A stretch of DNA of 64,000 bases from Crossaster papposus. Lineage: Eukaryota > Echinodermata > Asteroidea > Velatida > Solasteridae. The stretch covers positions 620,001 to 684,000 of the forward strand of contig JBAIAA010000101.1 of NCBI GenBank assembly GCA_037893245.1. The letters run 5' to 3'. Below are positions 36,201 through 47,397 of this stretch, piece after piece (position 1 is the stretch's first letter; the number at the start of each line of letters is the position of its first letter). The notes below the pieces were generated by a model, which had not been told where the DNA came from, did no database searches, and was given only the letters and a program-made list of their open reading frames with translations. A program made the translations under genes and the position numbers.

Positions 36201-36427
36201 TCAAATCTTCATGTGTGCGCATGTGCGATACCGAACTGGCTTATTCATTAGGATAGGCGCGCCTAGCCTGGCTAGGTCTAGTTTACCGTTTTATCACATT
36301 CTGCATCTTCATCTTCTTCTTCTTCTTCTTCTCCACTATCTGACTCTTCGTCATCATCATCACTTTCAGATAAATCACTAGCTGCGCTTGTTTCGTCCTT
36401 CACGTTGGCCATTATGGAGGTCGCCAT
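30280..36427 (-). CDS. WDR55: WD repeat-containing protein 55
   Basis: Nuclear/nucleolar WD40 beta-propeller protein; the family is needed for rRNA maturation and the cell cycle. Eight coding exons (minus): 36427..36287, 35058..34952, 34838..34741, 33975..33815, 32658..32552, 32168..32069, 31682..31513, 30535..30280. They have GT/AG borders and compatible phases and total 1140 nt, 379 aa plus stop (human 383). The N-terminus is acidic, with a DDDDEE run and six consecutive Glu (residues 21-43), as in the family. WD-repeat signatures follow: CHPSDNILAAAMMDGTVKL, GVAFSEDGKTLYTISRDKSL, LLVADENLIATADDDGQLKV, DYISDMAIDKAKR, KILCGASDGALNIYNWNEFG, DSIVCTGSMDGMIRAVSILP and ILISCSHDQKIKFWNV. The C-terminal tail is lysine-rich and ends FFSGLT (human family: FFAGL). 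A reverse-strand AATAAA lies at about 30105..30100. The gene is divergent from PGAP2 with a 719 bp gap between start codons. Confidence 0.96.
30590..30900. repeat. Decayed GCAGACTGTCTG-type tandem repeat, WDR55 intron 7
   Basis: Irregular repetition every 25-40 bp of short near-palindromes such as CTGCAGACTGTCTG, TTTGCAGATCGTCTG and TTTTGCAGACTGTCTG. It looks like an old minisatellite; no gene signal. Confidence 0.65.
30960..31465. mobile_element. Family I element split by a nested MITE A
   Basis: Left part GAGTCCCTGCGAGTCCTTTC with four tandem GAGTCCTTTC-type repeats, then the family A insertion at 31099, then ATTTGAATAGCTAGTGATTT and GAAGGACTCGTGATGGAC. In WDR55 intron 7. Confidence 0.75.
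31099..31408 (+). mobile_element. MITE family A, right end missing, nested in family I element
   Basis: It starts TTAAAGGTAGTATACACC and ends at CAATTATC without the terminal inverted repeat. The flanks (AAGGAATTCTTTTG and ATTTGAATAGCTAGTG) match the uninterrupted family I copy at 43714..43925. Confidence 0.8.
33285..33541 (+). mobile_element. MITE family B, first of two abutting copies (WDR55 intron 4)
   Basis: Runs from TTAACCAGTTTGCGTC to GCGCAAACTGGTTAA; the final TTAA is also the first TTAA of the next copy. Confidence 0.85.
33538..33767 (-). mobile_element. MITE family B, second abutting copy
   Basis: Opposite orientation to its neighbour. Starts TTAACCAGTTCGCGCCGG and ends CCGGCACGAACTAGTTAA. 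The two copies share one TTAA. Confidence 0.87.
34533..34710. mobile_element. hAT-like MITE with target-site duplication in WDR55 intron 3
   Basis: 178-bp element with imperfect inverted ends around AACTATAGAAT and long inner arms (CTTTATTTACCCTAGGACAT and its inverse). It is bordered by the direct repeat GTAAGACGC at 34524..34532 and 34711..34719 (8-9 bp). An 8-bp duplication is typical of hAT elements. Its right flank is about 20 bp from the exon 3 donor. Confidence 0.87.
35446..35515. repeat. (ATCG)n microsatellite in WDR55 intron 1
   Basis: About 70 bp of ATCG tetramers with two ATCA interruptions at regular positions, about 400 bp from exon 2. The next 250 bp are also unusually rich in CGATC and TGCAC motifs. 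Confidence 0.95.
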
Positions 36428-36504
36428 TGCAGAACCAACTAAAAACAAAGCTAAACTGCTAAAGAACAGTTGAGGGCGGTAGACTAAACGACCGTAAAGT
36501 TAAG

Positions 36505-36592
36505 GGTGTTTTCGAAACCACGTATCAAATGATGCGCCACCATTGCCAAATGCATGAACGAACCTGAGACGTTAGCTTTGGAAAACGGTCCT
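36505..36592. mobile_element. MITE family K, copy near WDR55 start
   Basis: Diverged copy with GTTTTCGAAACC and TTTGGAAAACGG ends, inside the divergent promoter. Confidence 0.6.
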
Positions 36593-36852
36593 AAAACCAA
36601 CCATCCGGGCTAAACAGCAGAGGGCGACAGACGGCAGACTAGTATTAACTAAAGTACAAAAGCATCAGCGCGCAGCTTGTTTTGTGAGTATTGTTATTCT
36701 TCGTTAGGCTGGAACTTTTGTGTAATTTTGTCTTGGAAACAATATATAGGCTCGATAGTTTCTTTGACATTAGGTGATTAATAAGATGTTAAATGTTCAT
36801 AGTCTTTTAAAATGACATTGTATTTGAAGTAAACTGACCAAAGTTGGACCGC

Positions 36853-36966
36853 TTTGGGCCGTTTTCCAAACTCCACCTTTGGCTCCGTATCCGGCTCCAT
36901 TACTATTGCCAAACTGCACGCACGAAGCCAAACAAAGACAAAGCTGCTGCTTGGTAAACGGCCTAG
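36853..36966. mobile_element. MITE family K, copy in the PGAP2/WDR55 promoter region
   Basis: Ends TTTGGGCCGTTTTCCAAACT and TGGTAAACGGCC, about 114 bp; inner GGCTCCGT / GAAGCC arms. Confidence 0.7.
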
Positions 36967-37146
36967 TTTTGGAATTTTACACTATCTTGAATCGTTATAT
37001 CGCCCTCTAGAGCTGCCTGTGAATAAAACTTAGTTTTTGGTTGAATGCTGTTTTTTAAGATTATGCATTTTTGTTTATTATTGGACGTGTGTATTTTTTA
37101 TTCACATACAGTCCGGTTAAATTTTAAACTTTAGTTAAGGGTCAAA

Positions 37147-40100
37147 ATGGAGACAAGCACAAGGTCAAGGAATGACGTCAACAAGAATCAACTGGCATTC
37201 CTGCCGTTGAGGGCGCTGTATATTCGAATGTCGGCTGCGGCTATATTTACCACAGGCACCATGGCTATTGGTTTCATTCTCTGCATCATTCTGGCATTGC
37301 TCTTCAACTTTAAGTCCAGCGTTGCAACGCATTGCAGGGTGAGTATAAAGCTGAATCGCCACCATGGACGTTGGTGGCGCCATTTATTACCTCAGTTTGT
37401 GTGACCGCATCTAGTCATGGAATGTAACGTACAAAGGTACCTTCGTGGACCTCCAAACGTCGAAATAGAAGAATTAAAGGGTGTAGTTGACCTCAGAAAG
37501 TTTGGTTTGTAAGAAAATCTCGTTGCCAATAAAAGTTATTGATTCCCCAAAACAGCAATGCTGCAACGGTGTGTGCCAATTTCCCATAGGTTTGTACACA
37601 TTATCAAATGACGTGGTCACATTTTTTCAGTTAAAACGAGCATCATTTTAAAGAAAAAATAAGACTTCAAAATTGTGATAACTTAAGAATCGATTGCCCT
37701 ATAAAGCTAGGAGACCTCTTATTTAATTGCATTTTGAAAGCCTTTTAAGATAAAATCAATTCAACAACTATCAAATCAACTTTGAAATTTGCGTATGCCC
37801 TGCTAGATGTCTACAATCAATCTTTACTTTCAAATAAGTAAGATATTTCCTAATAATTCAGTAGTAAAATTTGAGATATCTGCAAATGGTGTATCTTACC
37901 TTTAACTTTGTTATCTTTTTTTCTTTCTGGGTTGTCTTCCAGGTGCCAAATTTCCTTCCTTCGATCAGCGCTGCCATAGCCCTCCCTCCTTCCTGCTACG
38001 TCTGGCGGTTATCAGTCATTCTGACTACCGTCCAACGACTGATAGCCACAGAATACCACCACATGCAGTATGCGAGGGTCCAGACCAGGTGAGCTTCTCT
38101 CATGATTGGAAATTTTGACAAGTTGAGGGGCCAATTTCATAGAGTTGCTTAAGCACAAAAAAACCTTGCTTAATAAATCAGGTAAGGAGCCAAAATTCCA
38201 TGCGAATGTTATGCTAAGCTCACAACAGCTAAGTACCAATCACAAATAATTGACATCACATGGGGTTGTGGCTGGTAAGCAGGTTTTACTAAGCAAGATT
38301 GTTTTCTGCTTAAGCAATTTTTCTGCTTTAAGCAGCTCTATGAAATTGGCCCCTGGCAAGCAAAGAATATGTGAATTAGCAGAGAAATCATTTGCTTAAA
38401 AAAAACACCGCCAAAATGTTTCACCAACACATCAGATCCAAGTCAAATTACAAAGTTTACAACCCATATTTTGACTTGAAAGTTGACTTGCTTACTGCTC
38501 TGTACTTTAAGACAACTTAAAATGCAGTTGCATTGCCGCTAAATATACATTGTGTTCGTTTCTTTTGTAGTAAATAGTAAATGGTGTTCAGAAGTCAACA
38601 TTGCTGCTTGTATAAAACCCTCCCTTTTAATCAATTCATTTTATATAGTTTGCATTTGACAAAAGCAATGTGCATGTTTGATTATCGTATGTCATTTGTC
38701 GGCCACTTTTCATTGATCATTGCAAACACACTGTCCAAAGTCTTACATGTATGTCGGGATATAGTCGCATATTTCAAGCTCAATCACGAACAGTTTTACT
38801 ATTGGGGCATTACATGTATAGAAAGGGCTCCCCACTCATGTATGTCGAAGATTGTCATTTAAAGGTAAATTGTCAATTTGCAGATATCGAAAATATTTAC
38901 TACCGAATTATTATGAAGTACAGTGTATCGTACTTATCTGAAAGAAAATAAGGATTCTAGGCATCCAGCTAAATTATTGCGCTAGATATCCTCATTATCC
39001 TGTAATTATTTCGAAAATTGAATATTATTTTTTTTAATTCGTGTTTGCCGAACGTAAAAACAAGAACAACATAAGAATAACTGCCCGACGCCGGGTAAAA
39101 AGGAATGCCGTTTTTCTTGCTTTTCTCAGCATCCATGATTGTAAAACTTCAGACAGGTGGGGGGGGGGGGGGGGGAGGGGGGGGGGGGTGGCGATTGGGA
39201 AAAGGAAGCAATTGAAAGGCATGTGATTTTATTAAACCGATTGAAATATTTATCTTAACCGTGTTTATTTTCATCTACAATACGACTGACTGTCTTAATC
39301 TAACATCTTATAGTCACTAAAGTCTTGTCTTACCAAGTTTGCTGTGTATACTAATTTTGTCCAGCACGATTCTGGTTTAGAGTGATTCGCTGCTACATAT
39401 TCATGAGATGATTGGATGCATCCAGCTCATAACCTTTGACCTATGACCTCATCTATCACCCATGCACAACCTCCATCATCACCAAGTTATGATGTGATTG
39501 TTAAAGGCCAAAATATACGGAGTGTAAGTATGAACAAACAGAATTACCAAAACCAAAAAATATGGTCATTTGTGAGTTTACATTTTAATGTTGTGATTAA
39601 TGATTATAACAAACAGGTAATTAACTGGTGAAAACTGGTGAAACGTTGTAGTCGCGTCCTTTGCAATTCAGCACCTGAGGGCCTCCATGGAAAGCAGTGC
39701 TGTACACTGATTGGAGTTTATCCTAATTAAATATGACATAAAATAAAAAATTAAATTAAAATAAGAGGAAAATTGAAAAAGTACCTCAAAAATGTGTCAA
39801 CATTTTCAGATTAGATTTTAAACAAGTTGCTCATTATTAGTTAAGATTTTTAGCATTTCATTTCAATTCACAGCTTCATCTAGAACTCAGAAGTTGGCAT
39901 TTACATGTATCTTCCACAGTCCTTTATGTTTATTTATTTATTTATAAGTGAGAGAAACTCACTGATCTCCCATGGATTCCAGCCTAAATATTACTACTAT
40001 AATAATGTTAAAATGTGGCCTGGCACCACAATATGGGTGGAAAGTCGCAAAATTAAAAAGTTGACATTATTACATTTCTAGAAAGAGGGAGTTCTTAGCT

Positions 40101-43100
40101 TTCAAATGATGTACTGTATGTTGCTCTAGCTTATTGAAATAGCTGAAGTCATGCTCCCTTGTTTTGAGAAAACAGAGTTTAAAGTCTATGAACCGTGCCA
40201 ACTATACTACCAATCAGTGCAATTCAGCCACAAAAAAAATCACTTTAGAGTTTTAATTGAGCTATACAATTTTGGAATATGATAAAGAAGTTTTTTTTGT
40301 ATGTAAAAATTTTAACAACTCCAAAACGACCTTCCACTTGAAAAATTGACGTTTCGGCCAATAACTCGTTTTTGGAATGTGCGACCTTCCGCTCATTTCG
40401 TGGTGCCAGGTCACAAATATTAAAATATAATTACGTAAAAGAATTAATTTACATTCATTTGAAAAAACTAGAAAAAAGCAGCAATAACTACCAGCAAATA
40501 ACAAACATTATCGATCTTAAATGAATCATTTTTTCTTTTACAGGACAAAATATTCAGTTGAAGTCGCAGCTAAAACACACACAAACAAACTTTTTCGAAA
40601 TGTACCTTTTCTCACTTTTCACTTTTGTTGATTTTCTTTCAGCTTTGAATAAATAACTTTTGTTAATTTATTCTCTCTTTTGGTAAAAGAAATGTACAAT
40701 AAAAAAATTATAAACCTGTATTTTTGTTTACAAACGAATGTGTCATCAGCCGTGCCTGGTACCCTGTGTTGTGCAATGCATGTGCATTGGCGGAACTACT
40801 CGAGAACCTGTCTCTGATTGCACTGACCTGTATCTCCTCTACAGAAAACACAGGTTGGTAAAGATGACCCTTTATTTTATTTTTGAAGAAATTGTGTTTT
40901 AAAGGCTAATATGACGTCTGTGTTTGTCAAATGTTCTTAGACAACCCTGCGCTGCACCCGCAAACTGAGCAGCCTGGTCTGGTGCCTTGTGTACTTTATT
41001 GTTGAATGTGTTGGCACTAAGTCAAGTCGCCATGCACACAGTGAAAATATGTTATTTCCGTTGCATACGGTATAGTATGATTCTATAACCCCGCTTCACC
41101 ATTGGAATCCCTCAGTCTCCTGAACTTGAAGACGATCAGAGCATACTGTCTGAAACAATGAGTCCCCACCGGTTCTTTTTAGAGCCACACATCTCACTAT
41201 TACCGTGGTGTTACCGCAAACTACATATCTTATTATTGTACAACCTTTGTAGCCATGTTGAATCAATTGAATGGAATTGTCTGTTTTGGACAACTTTACT
41301 AGGTTTTTCTTCTTTTTCTTGTGTTTAATTACAGATCTGCACGAGAACCTTTTCATCAGTTTCCAAGTGTGCGCTACAGTTTTTATGATTCTTATGTGTC
41401 TTGTCTACAAGATAGCGAGTGGGTCTCGGCCCACAGCATGGGTATGGAAGAGCGTTTGTTGGGCGCGATTGGTGGGTCTGTGCTTATCATTCGATCGCGC
41501 AGAAATGCACTTGTGTGATCTGTCATTCAATCCGATAAGAAATCTCAGACTTTACTTCGGTTGACCGTGGAGGAGTGTTTTAAAAAGGAAGAAAAGTTGC
41601 AGAAGTTGCTGGTTCATTTCTGCGAGATTGAGTGACAGCACCGATCCATCAATCGCACCCAACACATTCAGTCACAAAAGTCTAAAGAGCTCACAGAGAA
41701 GACATTTTATGAATGGAATCTTTTAAAATGAGGCTTTAATTTCCATACAATTTTGTTTTCAGTCCCTCTAATCCCTTCTTGTAAGGGTGTTTCAGGAGCC
41801 TTGGGATGGGGGTGGCTGTAGTCAAATTGCATTTTCTAGATTTCGTTTGTTGCTTTTATACTGGACAGCTGGTTAATTATGTGGGACCTGTCACCACAAA
41901 AGGGCTGTAAAGTCATACTCCATCAAAAATAAGATGTTGTGCTGAAATGATATGATAGAGTATTTAATAAGCTTTAAAATGAAGGGTCAAACAACTCAGT
42001 CGGTAGTATGGCTCCAGAGTTGAACTGAGCCAGGTCGGTTGCATTTAATCAATCGGAAAGCTGGGAAAAACAAATGTTTCAAACCAATTTTCATGCATGA
42101 TGCCTCACAAAAAGCTCTCAATTTCTATATTTTAAAACACTTTTAGGCTTTAAAACTTAACAGAATGTAAATTTAAGGTTTGAACATTTGAAATAAACGA
42201 AAATCGTATTTTCGACATTGTACATGCATTTTGACCTATTTTCGATGATATCTCGAGATAAAACAATGCGTGTTTACGGCCCGTTTCTGATGACAGGTCA
42301 CAAATGTTTGAATACATTTGGGTTCATAATTTAACTTTTTTTGTGCCTACAATGCCATCACAACAATAGTGCCTTCTGGCAGTAAAATTGTACTAAAACT
42401 ATTCAAAATATAAATCCCCCCAAAAGTGTCTTAACCAGTGTCTTGACCTTTCTCCGGCGCGATCTGGTTAACGATGGTTTAAAGGATTGGGTTTTTTTCA
42501 AGAAAACGGGGCTTTTCAAGAAAACAGCTTTTCAATGATTGGTGTTTTTTTGGTGAGCTGAATCTGTTTTTCTTCTAACAGGAGCGTAAATCCCTGAAGG
42601 CCAAATACACATGCTTTGCTGTCAACATCGTGTGCTTTCTTATAGCTGCCGTCTGCTACATGGCCCATAGATACTACTGTAAACCATATGGTGAGCTTCT
42701 CTTATAGAATTAGTGTGTGCTCTGATTCGACAGTGACAAAAGTTTGATTCATTTGCAGATATCGAGAAAAAAAATACTACCAAATTATTAAGAAATATCT
42801 TACTTATTTGAAAGTAAATAATGATTCTAGGCATCCAGCAAAATGATTGCGCTAGTAATTCTATAATTGTTCTGAACAAAATATTTGGATAAAAAAAATA
42901 TTCACGATCGCTGGACGGCGATCACAAGAACAACATAAGAACCACTGCCCGACGCCGGTTGAAAACGAATGCCGTTTTTCTTGCTTTCCTCGCCGTCCAT
43001 GATTGTAAAACTTCAGGTCAGTTAAATGATATTTACTAAAAAATACAATTCCCCAAATCCACTCATTCATGTTAATTAAAGCAATTACCAATGGTGTATC

Positions 43101-44465
43101 CTACCTTTAAGCCACTCCCACATTGCAGTCACCACTGCAGGTTCACAAATCTGATTGGTCAAGGCACCATAGGTAACAAAACATGGGGCGGAGCCTAATT
43201 GATTGGTCTGTTACAGCTAAGGAGTTTTTTAAACCATTGCTTCATCTTTAGCTTTGCCTCTGACTTCCGAATCACTGAAATGCAAATAGAAATGAAAGCA
43301 AACGGAAATATCCAAACTTTTGGGTTCATTTAAATCGATTGAATGTTTCTGTCGGAAACGCAACAGGCATCAGAATGTGGCTGGAGATCTCGCAGTTGGG
43401 AATCTAAAATCGTCTTAAGCCAAACATGAAGACGAAGCCAGGGATTCGAAAAGGCCCACAGTGAATTACCAAGCCATTAATTAATATGTTGCCAAAAGAG
43501 ACTGTTTTGTTTACTGCCCAAAACCCAACATTTAAAAAAACAAAACTTTTGTATAAGGACTGAGCAATCTTTGTGTTTGGTTATGCTTGGGTGACGTTAG
43601 AATTATAAGGTTGGAATCATGGTGAGTTAATCAAAACGTCTCCTAATGATTCTTGTGTGTATAAATGCTTAAATAATGAGGATCAGTTAATAACTGCAGT
43701 GGTATTTTCAACAGAGTTGTAGTCGAGTCCCTGCAAGTCCGTTCACAAGTCAAAATTCCTTTCATAAAGGCAGTCACAAGTAACTAGATGAACAATGACA
43801 AAGGAATGCTTTTGTCAAAGATGATTTGAATAGCTTGTGATTTGAATAGGAACTGAAGGACTTGTGATGGACTTGCAGGGACTTACAGGGACTTGCAGGG
43901 ACTTGTGATGGACTCGACTACATCCCTGATTTTCAAGATGAATGCAGTGATATTTTTTTACCAGTTTGCGCCGGAGGACGTGCACATACACAACATTTTT
44001 CAGAAAAACAAAACAGATGACTGATAAACATGCCACGAGCAACTCGGAGCGAAGCCGGAAACATCTGTCAGCGACTGGCTCGCAGCTGGCATGTGTGGGT
44101 GTGCCGCCCACAGACTGCCGGCCTGGGCCCGCTGGGGTCAATGTTCGTGAATAATCGTGAATAATCGTGAATAATCGTGAATAAAAATAATCCCGCACCT
44201 GGCTCCGGTAAATAAAATTCAAAAATGGCATGAACTGGTTAAAGACAAAAGTGTTGTACTGTGTACTTGTTTCTGTGAATCGTATTCTAATATACTAATA
44301 ATCAAGTTGTAATTGTCGTACTTTTCCTCTCTTTTATCAGCATATACCTTCTTCTCATTCTTTGAGTACATTGTGGTGCTGACCAACATCCTGTACCACG
44401 GCTTTGTTACGTACGACTTCGCTGACGTCGTGATTAAAATCTCCCTGCCATCAAAGACAGACTAA
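37147..44465 (+). CDS. PGAP2: Post-GPI attachment to proteins factor 2
   Basis: Multi-pass Golgi/ER membrane protein (FRAG1/PGAP2 family) needed for fatty-acid remodelling of GPI anchors. Six coding exons: 37147..37338, 37943..38088, 40750..40853, 41335..41441, 42582..42690, 44341..44465. Phases are compatible and total 783 nt, 260 aa plus stop (human about 254). The N-terminal TM segment reads IGFILCIILALLFNFK, followed by ATHCRVPNFLPSISAAI, matching the human ATHC-VPNYLPSVSSAI luminal motif. Next come YVWRLSVIL, the LLENLSLIALTCISSTEN helix, the HEN motif before FISFQVCATVFMILMCLVYK, a cytosolic ERKSLKAKY turn, and a last hydrophobic part YTFFSFFEYIVVLTNILYHG. The start has a favourable context (AAAATGG). 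The exon 3 donor is GTTGGT, chosen because it keeps T-D-L-H-E-N in frame. Introns are filled with MITEs; remnants of the TTAAAGGTAGG family lie close to exons 2 and 5. Confidence 0.95.
37801..37905 (-). mobile_element. MITE family A remnant before PGAP2 exon 2
   Basis: About 105 bp of the left end (to GGTGTATCTTACCTTTAA), 37 bp upstream of PGAP2 exon 2. Confidence 0.7.
38128..38353. mobile_element. MITE family C, copy 3, PGAP2 intron 2
   Basis: More diverged copy with GGCCAATTTCATAGAG and CTCTATGAAATTGGCCCC ends, starting 40 bp after exon 2. Confidence 0.83.
38858..39189 (+). mobile_element. MITE family A broken by a poly(G) tract
   Basis: The element is recognisable from TTTGCAGATATCGAAAATAT through CATGATTGTAAAACTTC, then is replaced by an almost pure G run at about 39157..39189 where the TCAGTTAAACGATATTTAC part should follow. 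In PGAP2 intron 2. Confidence 0.8.
40015..40414. mobile_element. MITE family L, copy 1, PGAP2 intron 2
   Basis: About 400 bp with ends GTGGCCTGGCACCACAATAT and the inverse TTTCGTGGTGCCAGGTCAC, continuing into GGAAAGTCGCA / TGCGACCTTCC. Confidence 0.82.
41882..42302. mobile_element. MITE family L-like, copy 2, PGAP2 intron 4
   Basis: About 420 bp with ends GACCTGTCACCACAAAAGGG and the imperfect inverse GTTTCTGATGACAGGTC. It shares only the end pattern with copy 1. A solo end of the same type (GGGAGCAGGTCACAAA) lies near 56750..56768. Confidence 0.65.
42756..43110 (+). mobile_element. MITE family A in PGAP2 intron 5
   Basis: About 355 bp. The left terminus is lost (starts at TTTGCAGATATCGAG) and the right end is intact (GGTGTATCCTACCTTTAA). 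It contains the central GCTGGACGGCGATC palindrome remnant. It starts about 65 bp after exon 5. Confidence 0.85.
43714..43925. mobile_element. Family I inverted-repeat element (uninterrupted)
   Basis: About 210 bp with ends GTAGTCGAGTCCCTGCAAG and GATGGACTCGACTAC and several AAGTCC/GGACTT repeats near both ends. In PGAP2 intron 5. Confidence 0.78.
43957..44241 (+). mobile_element. MITE family B in PGAP2 intron 5
   Basis: Begins ACCAGTTTGCGCCGGAGGAC and ends GAACTGGTTAA. It contains four tandem AATAATCGTG units near 44148..44180 not seen in other copies. Confidence 0.82.
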
Positions 44466-44635
44466 GGGACCAATTCTCTGGAATGTAACTGCGGCTTGTG
44501 TCTATAAGCAGGATTTCTTATCTGCCGGGTAAAGGTAAATGTTTAACAAAACCAGTAACTTCTGATGGAAAGAACTCCAAACCTTGACATCACTTGACAC
44601 TTTGTGCACACATATATCCTCAAATTTGTATCCTC

Positions 44636-44940
44636 TATTCTAGAGACATCTCTTTGTTCTCGTGTACAAAATGGTTAGAAAGTGGAGCACGTTTTTTCAA
44701 AATGCTCCTATTACCACAAATAATTTCCTGGGTTGAAATTTTGACCCAATATACCCTAAATTATACCCAAACACTAACCCTAACCCATACCCTAACCCTA
44801 AGTTTTGAGTAATTTAAGTAAAATCAAAAAATCTATTTCGTTAAATTTCTTGTGGAGACCTCTTCATCTATAGAAATTACCCTGTGGAGACCTTTTGACT
44901 CCCATTGTCCCCATTGTGTTCAGGTCTCCACAGGGTACCG
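44636..44940 (+). repeat. Dispersed repeat D, copy 1
   Basis: About 305 bp carrying TGTTCTCGTGTACAAAATGG, CCTGGGTTGAAATTT, a short ACCCTAACCC run and several GTGGAGACC motifs near the right end (…GTCTCCACAGGGTACC). Two other copies are at 55803 and 62083. Confidence 0.85.
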
Positions 44941-45245
44941 AATTTAGAAACAAACCCTATGAGACTGGTCTAAAAAAGGCTTCAATATTTTCTTTGTTAA
45001 ATTTGACCTTTCATAACATGTTATCTCTTTTTGATGGCTGTTAGGTCAATGCAGAGAAACATTCGTAGTGAGCCCAGCAGAATGGCATATGCGCGTATGT
45101 GCAAACACGTAATCACCTAAAAGTTCTCGGCAAAAAATAATTTGCACAAAAGCTGCCTATATTTTAATAACATTTTAACATTTCCAGTGGAATTTAACAC
45201 ATTGTTCCCAAAAATGTTGATTCAGACTTGCGACAAGTTCCCTCG

Positions 45246-45362
45246 AACAAAGATACTGACAATTTGGGAGACCGCCAGCATAGGGCAAGATAGCTCAGTT
45301 GGTGGAGCACCGGCCCAGTATTCTAGAGGTCGCAGGTTTGAATCCCGCCTTTGTTCACTTTT
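45246..45362 (+). repeat. tRNA-derived SINE-like repeat, copy 2 (5' truncated)
   Basis: AATTTGGGAGACCGCCAGC then TAGCTCAGTTGGTGGAGC and GGTTTGAATCCCGCC, ending TTTGTTCACTTT. Confidence 0.75.
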
Positions 45363-45778
45363 TTTAAGTTTAAAGTTCATACGCTTTATGATCTGTGTGA
45401 GAGAAGATCGGATTCAAAATACGTGTGGGGGAACATTGGAGCCTTGCAATGCAATTTTCATGAAAAAGATTTTCGCGTAAAAATGCTCATATGCCCTTCT
45501 GCCAGGCACCTGACGAATTAGTGATGTTCGTGTATGGAATTCATTCCCTTCCAATGTACATATTAGGACTTTTCGTTCAGATCAGGTTTTTCTAACAAGT
45601 GAAATATTTATTTCCTCTGTAAATGTTAATTTAAATTAAAGTGGACTGCGGTGTTTGGATCATTCAAAGGATTGTTAAGCATGGAATTTATTACCTGGAC
45701 AAAAACAGGCTACCAGCTAACTATCATGTGATATACATATTGGTTTGTGGCTGGTTACCAACTGCTTTTTGTTTTACT

Positions 45779-46019
45779 TAACCAGTTCGCGCCGGGATTA
45801 TTTTAACATCGCCGAGCCGACGGGCGGGATTATTTTTAACGAAACTTGATCCGAAGCGGGTTCAGGCTGATAGTGCCGGGAAGCACACCCACGCATTTCC
45901 GGCCTTGCGCGCTGCTGACATACATTTCCGAACTTGAACTTGGCGTGTTTATGCGTCATCCGTTTTGAATTTGGGGACATTTTTGCGTTTATATACGTCA
46001 TCCGGCGCGAACTGGTTAA
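45779..46019 (-). mobile_element. MITE family B, intact, intergenic
   Basis: TTAA-flanked element of about 240 bp with perfect termini CCAGTTCGCGCCGG / CCGGCGCGAACTGG. Confidence 0.9.
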
Positions 46020-46199
46020 TACATTTACTAAGCAGTTTTTTCTGTTGACTTAAGTACATGTAGTTTTATGAACTAGGAGTGTATAAAGTAGAATCTGGTA
46101 CATGTATTAGCAAAAATGATTAGGCACATGTCAGACGTGTTCTTATAAAAGTTCTAGTATACCATTTGTCAGTTGTGCATTTTTATCGTTTGAAGCAGC

Positions 46200-46475
46200 A
46201 AAGATTCTCAAAATCTAAAGAATGGTGCTTAAACTAAACTGATACAAAGTTCTAGCCATGTGAATGCTGTATATTTCGAGAAAAATATTAAATTTTAAAC
46301 CTACTACTAATGGAATTTTCAAAAAAATGCATCTCGATGACGCATTTTTGGACTTCTTTATTATTATTTTTTCAAAATGGCAGCATGCCAGAAGGAATAC
46401 CGGGTAATTTCACAAAGAGTTTCGAGTTATTAATATCTTTACATTAAGTTAGCTATGAACAGTAATTTTATTGGT
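46200..46475. repeat. Dispersed repeat Q, copy 2
   Basis: AAATGCATCTCGATGACGCA, ATGGCAGCATG and AAGTTAGCTATGAAC blocks match copy 1 at 3650 in the same order. Confidence 0.6.
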
Positions 46476-46514
46476 AAATTGTTTGATAGTTGCAAAGGGT
46501 ATACTGTACATTTA

Positions 46515-46756
46515 ACTAGTCGCGCCAGAGGACGTGTATATACACACAAAGTTTTCCCCAGATTTAAAACGGATGACGCATAGACACGTCACGAGCAAGG
46601 CCGGAAATGTCTGTCAGCAGCGAGCAAGGCTGGAAATGCGTGGGTTTGCGTCCTGGTACCATCGGCCTGAACCTGTCTCTGATCGTGTTTCGTTAAAAAT
46701 ATTCCCGCGCCTCGGCTCGGTGATGTTAAAATAATTCCGGCGCGAACTGGTTAAAG
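46515..46756 (+). mobile_element. MITE family B, intergenic
   Basis: Starts TAACTAGTCGCGCCAGAGGA and ends CCGGCGCGAACTGGTTAA. Confidence 0.85.
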
Positions 46757-47025
46757 ACAATGTATATTGACAGCTTGGTAATGGAACCTGTCACCCACAA
46801 TATACAATGTACATTGACAGATTGTCTTTACACATCCCCCAGGATTCACTGGTTAGGGCACTTAGAGTGTCTTTTTTTACTAATAAGTAATAGATTGTAG
46901 GTAGATTGTTATTTTTATGATATTTATTCAGACCACTAACCCTGTGTGCTAAACTGCCATTTTTGTATATGACTAAATTTGTATTTTGCAAATGTAATAT
47001 CAACTGTTTTGTGTGAGAGTGAATT

Positions 47026-47397
47026 TTAAAGGTAGGATACACCATCTGCAGATATCAAAAAATATTTACTACCGAATTATTAAGAAATATCTTACTCATT
47101 TGAAAGTAAATAATGATTCTAGGCATCTAGCAAAATAATTGCGCTAGATATCCTCTAGATATCCGAAAAATTAAATTTTATAAAGAAAAATTCGCGATTG
47201 CGAAAAAATAAAATAACGTAGGAATAACTGCTCGACGCCGGTTGAAAACAATCGCTGTTTTTTGTGCTTTTCTTGGCATCCATGATTGTAAAACTTTGGA
47301 CAGGTCAGTTAAACGATATTTACTATAAGATACAACCCCCTAAATCTACCCATTCATGATAATTCAAGCAATTACCAATAGTGTATCCTACCTTTAA
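47026..47397 (+). mobile_element. MITE family A, full length, intergenic
   Basis: TTAA-flanked, about 372 bp, with both inverted termini (AGGTAGGATACACCAT and GTGTATCCTACC). Confidence 0.88.

Larger units (their letters stand above)
36428..37146. promoter_or_regulatory. Divergent WDR55/PGAP2 promoter region
   Basis: The 719 bp between the two start codons must hold the promoters of both genes. I see no TATA box placed for either gene. Two copies of a short inverted-repeat element with GGCCGTTTTCCAAA-type ends (36505..36592 and 36853..36966) sit inside it. Shared regulation is inferred from the head-to-head arrangement only. Confidence 0.55.

Noticed and set aside
44770..44800. Telomere-like CCCTAACCC repeats.
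   Set aside because: Only two or three imperfect units, present at the same place in all copies of dispersed repeat D.
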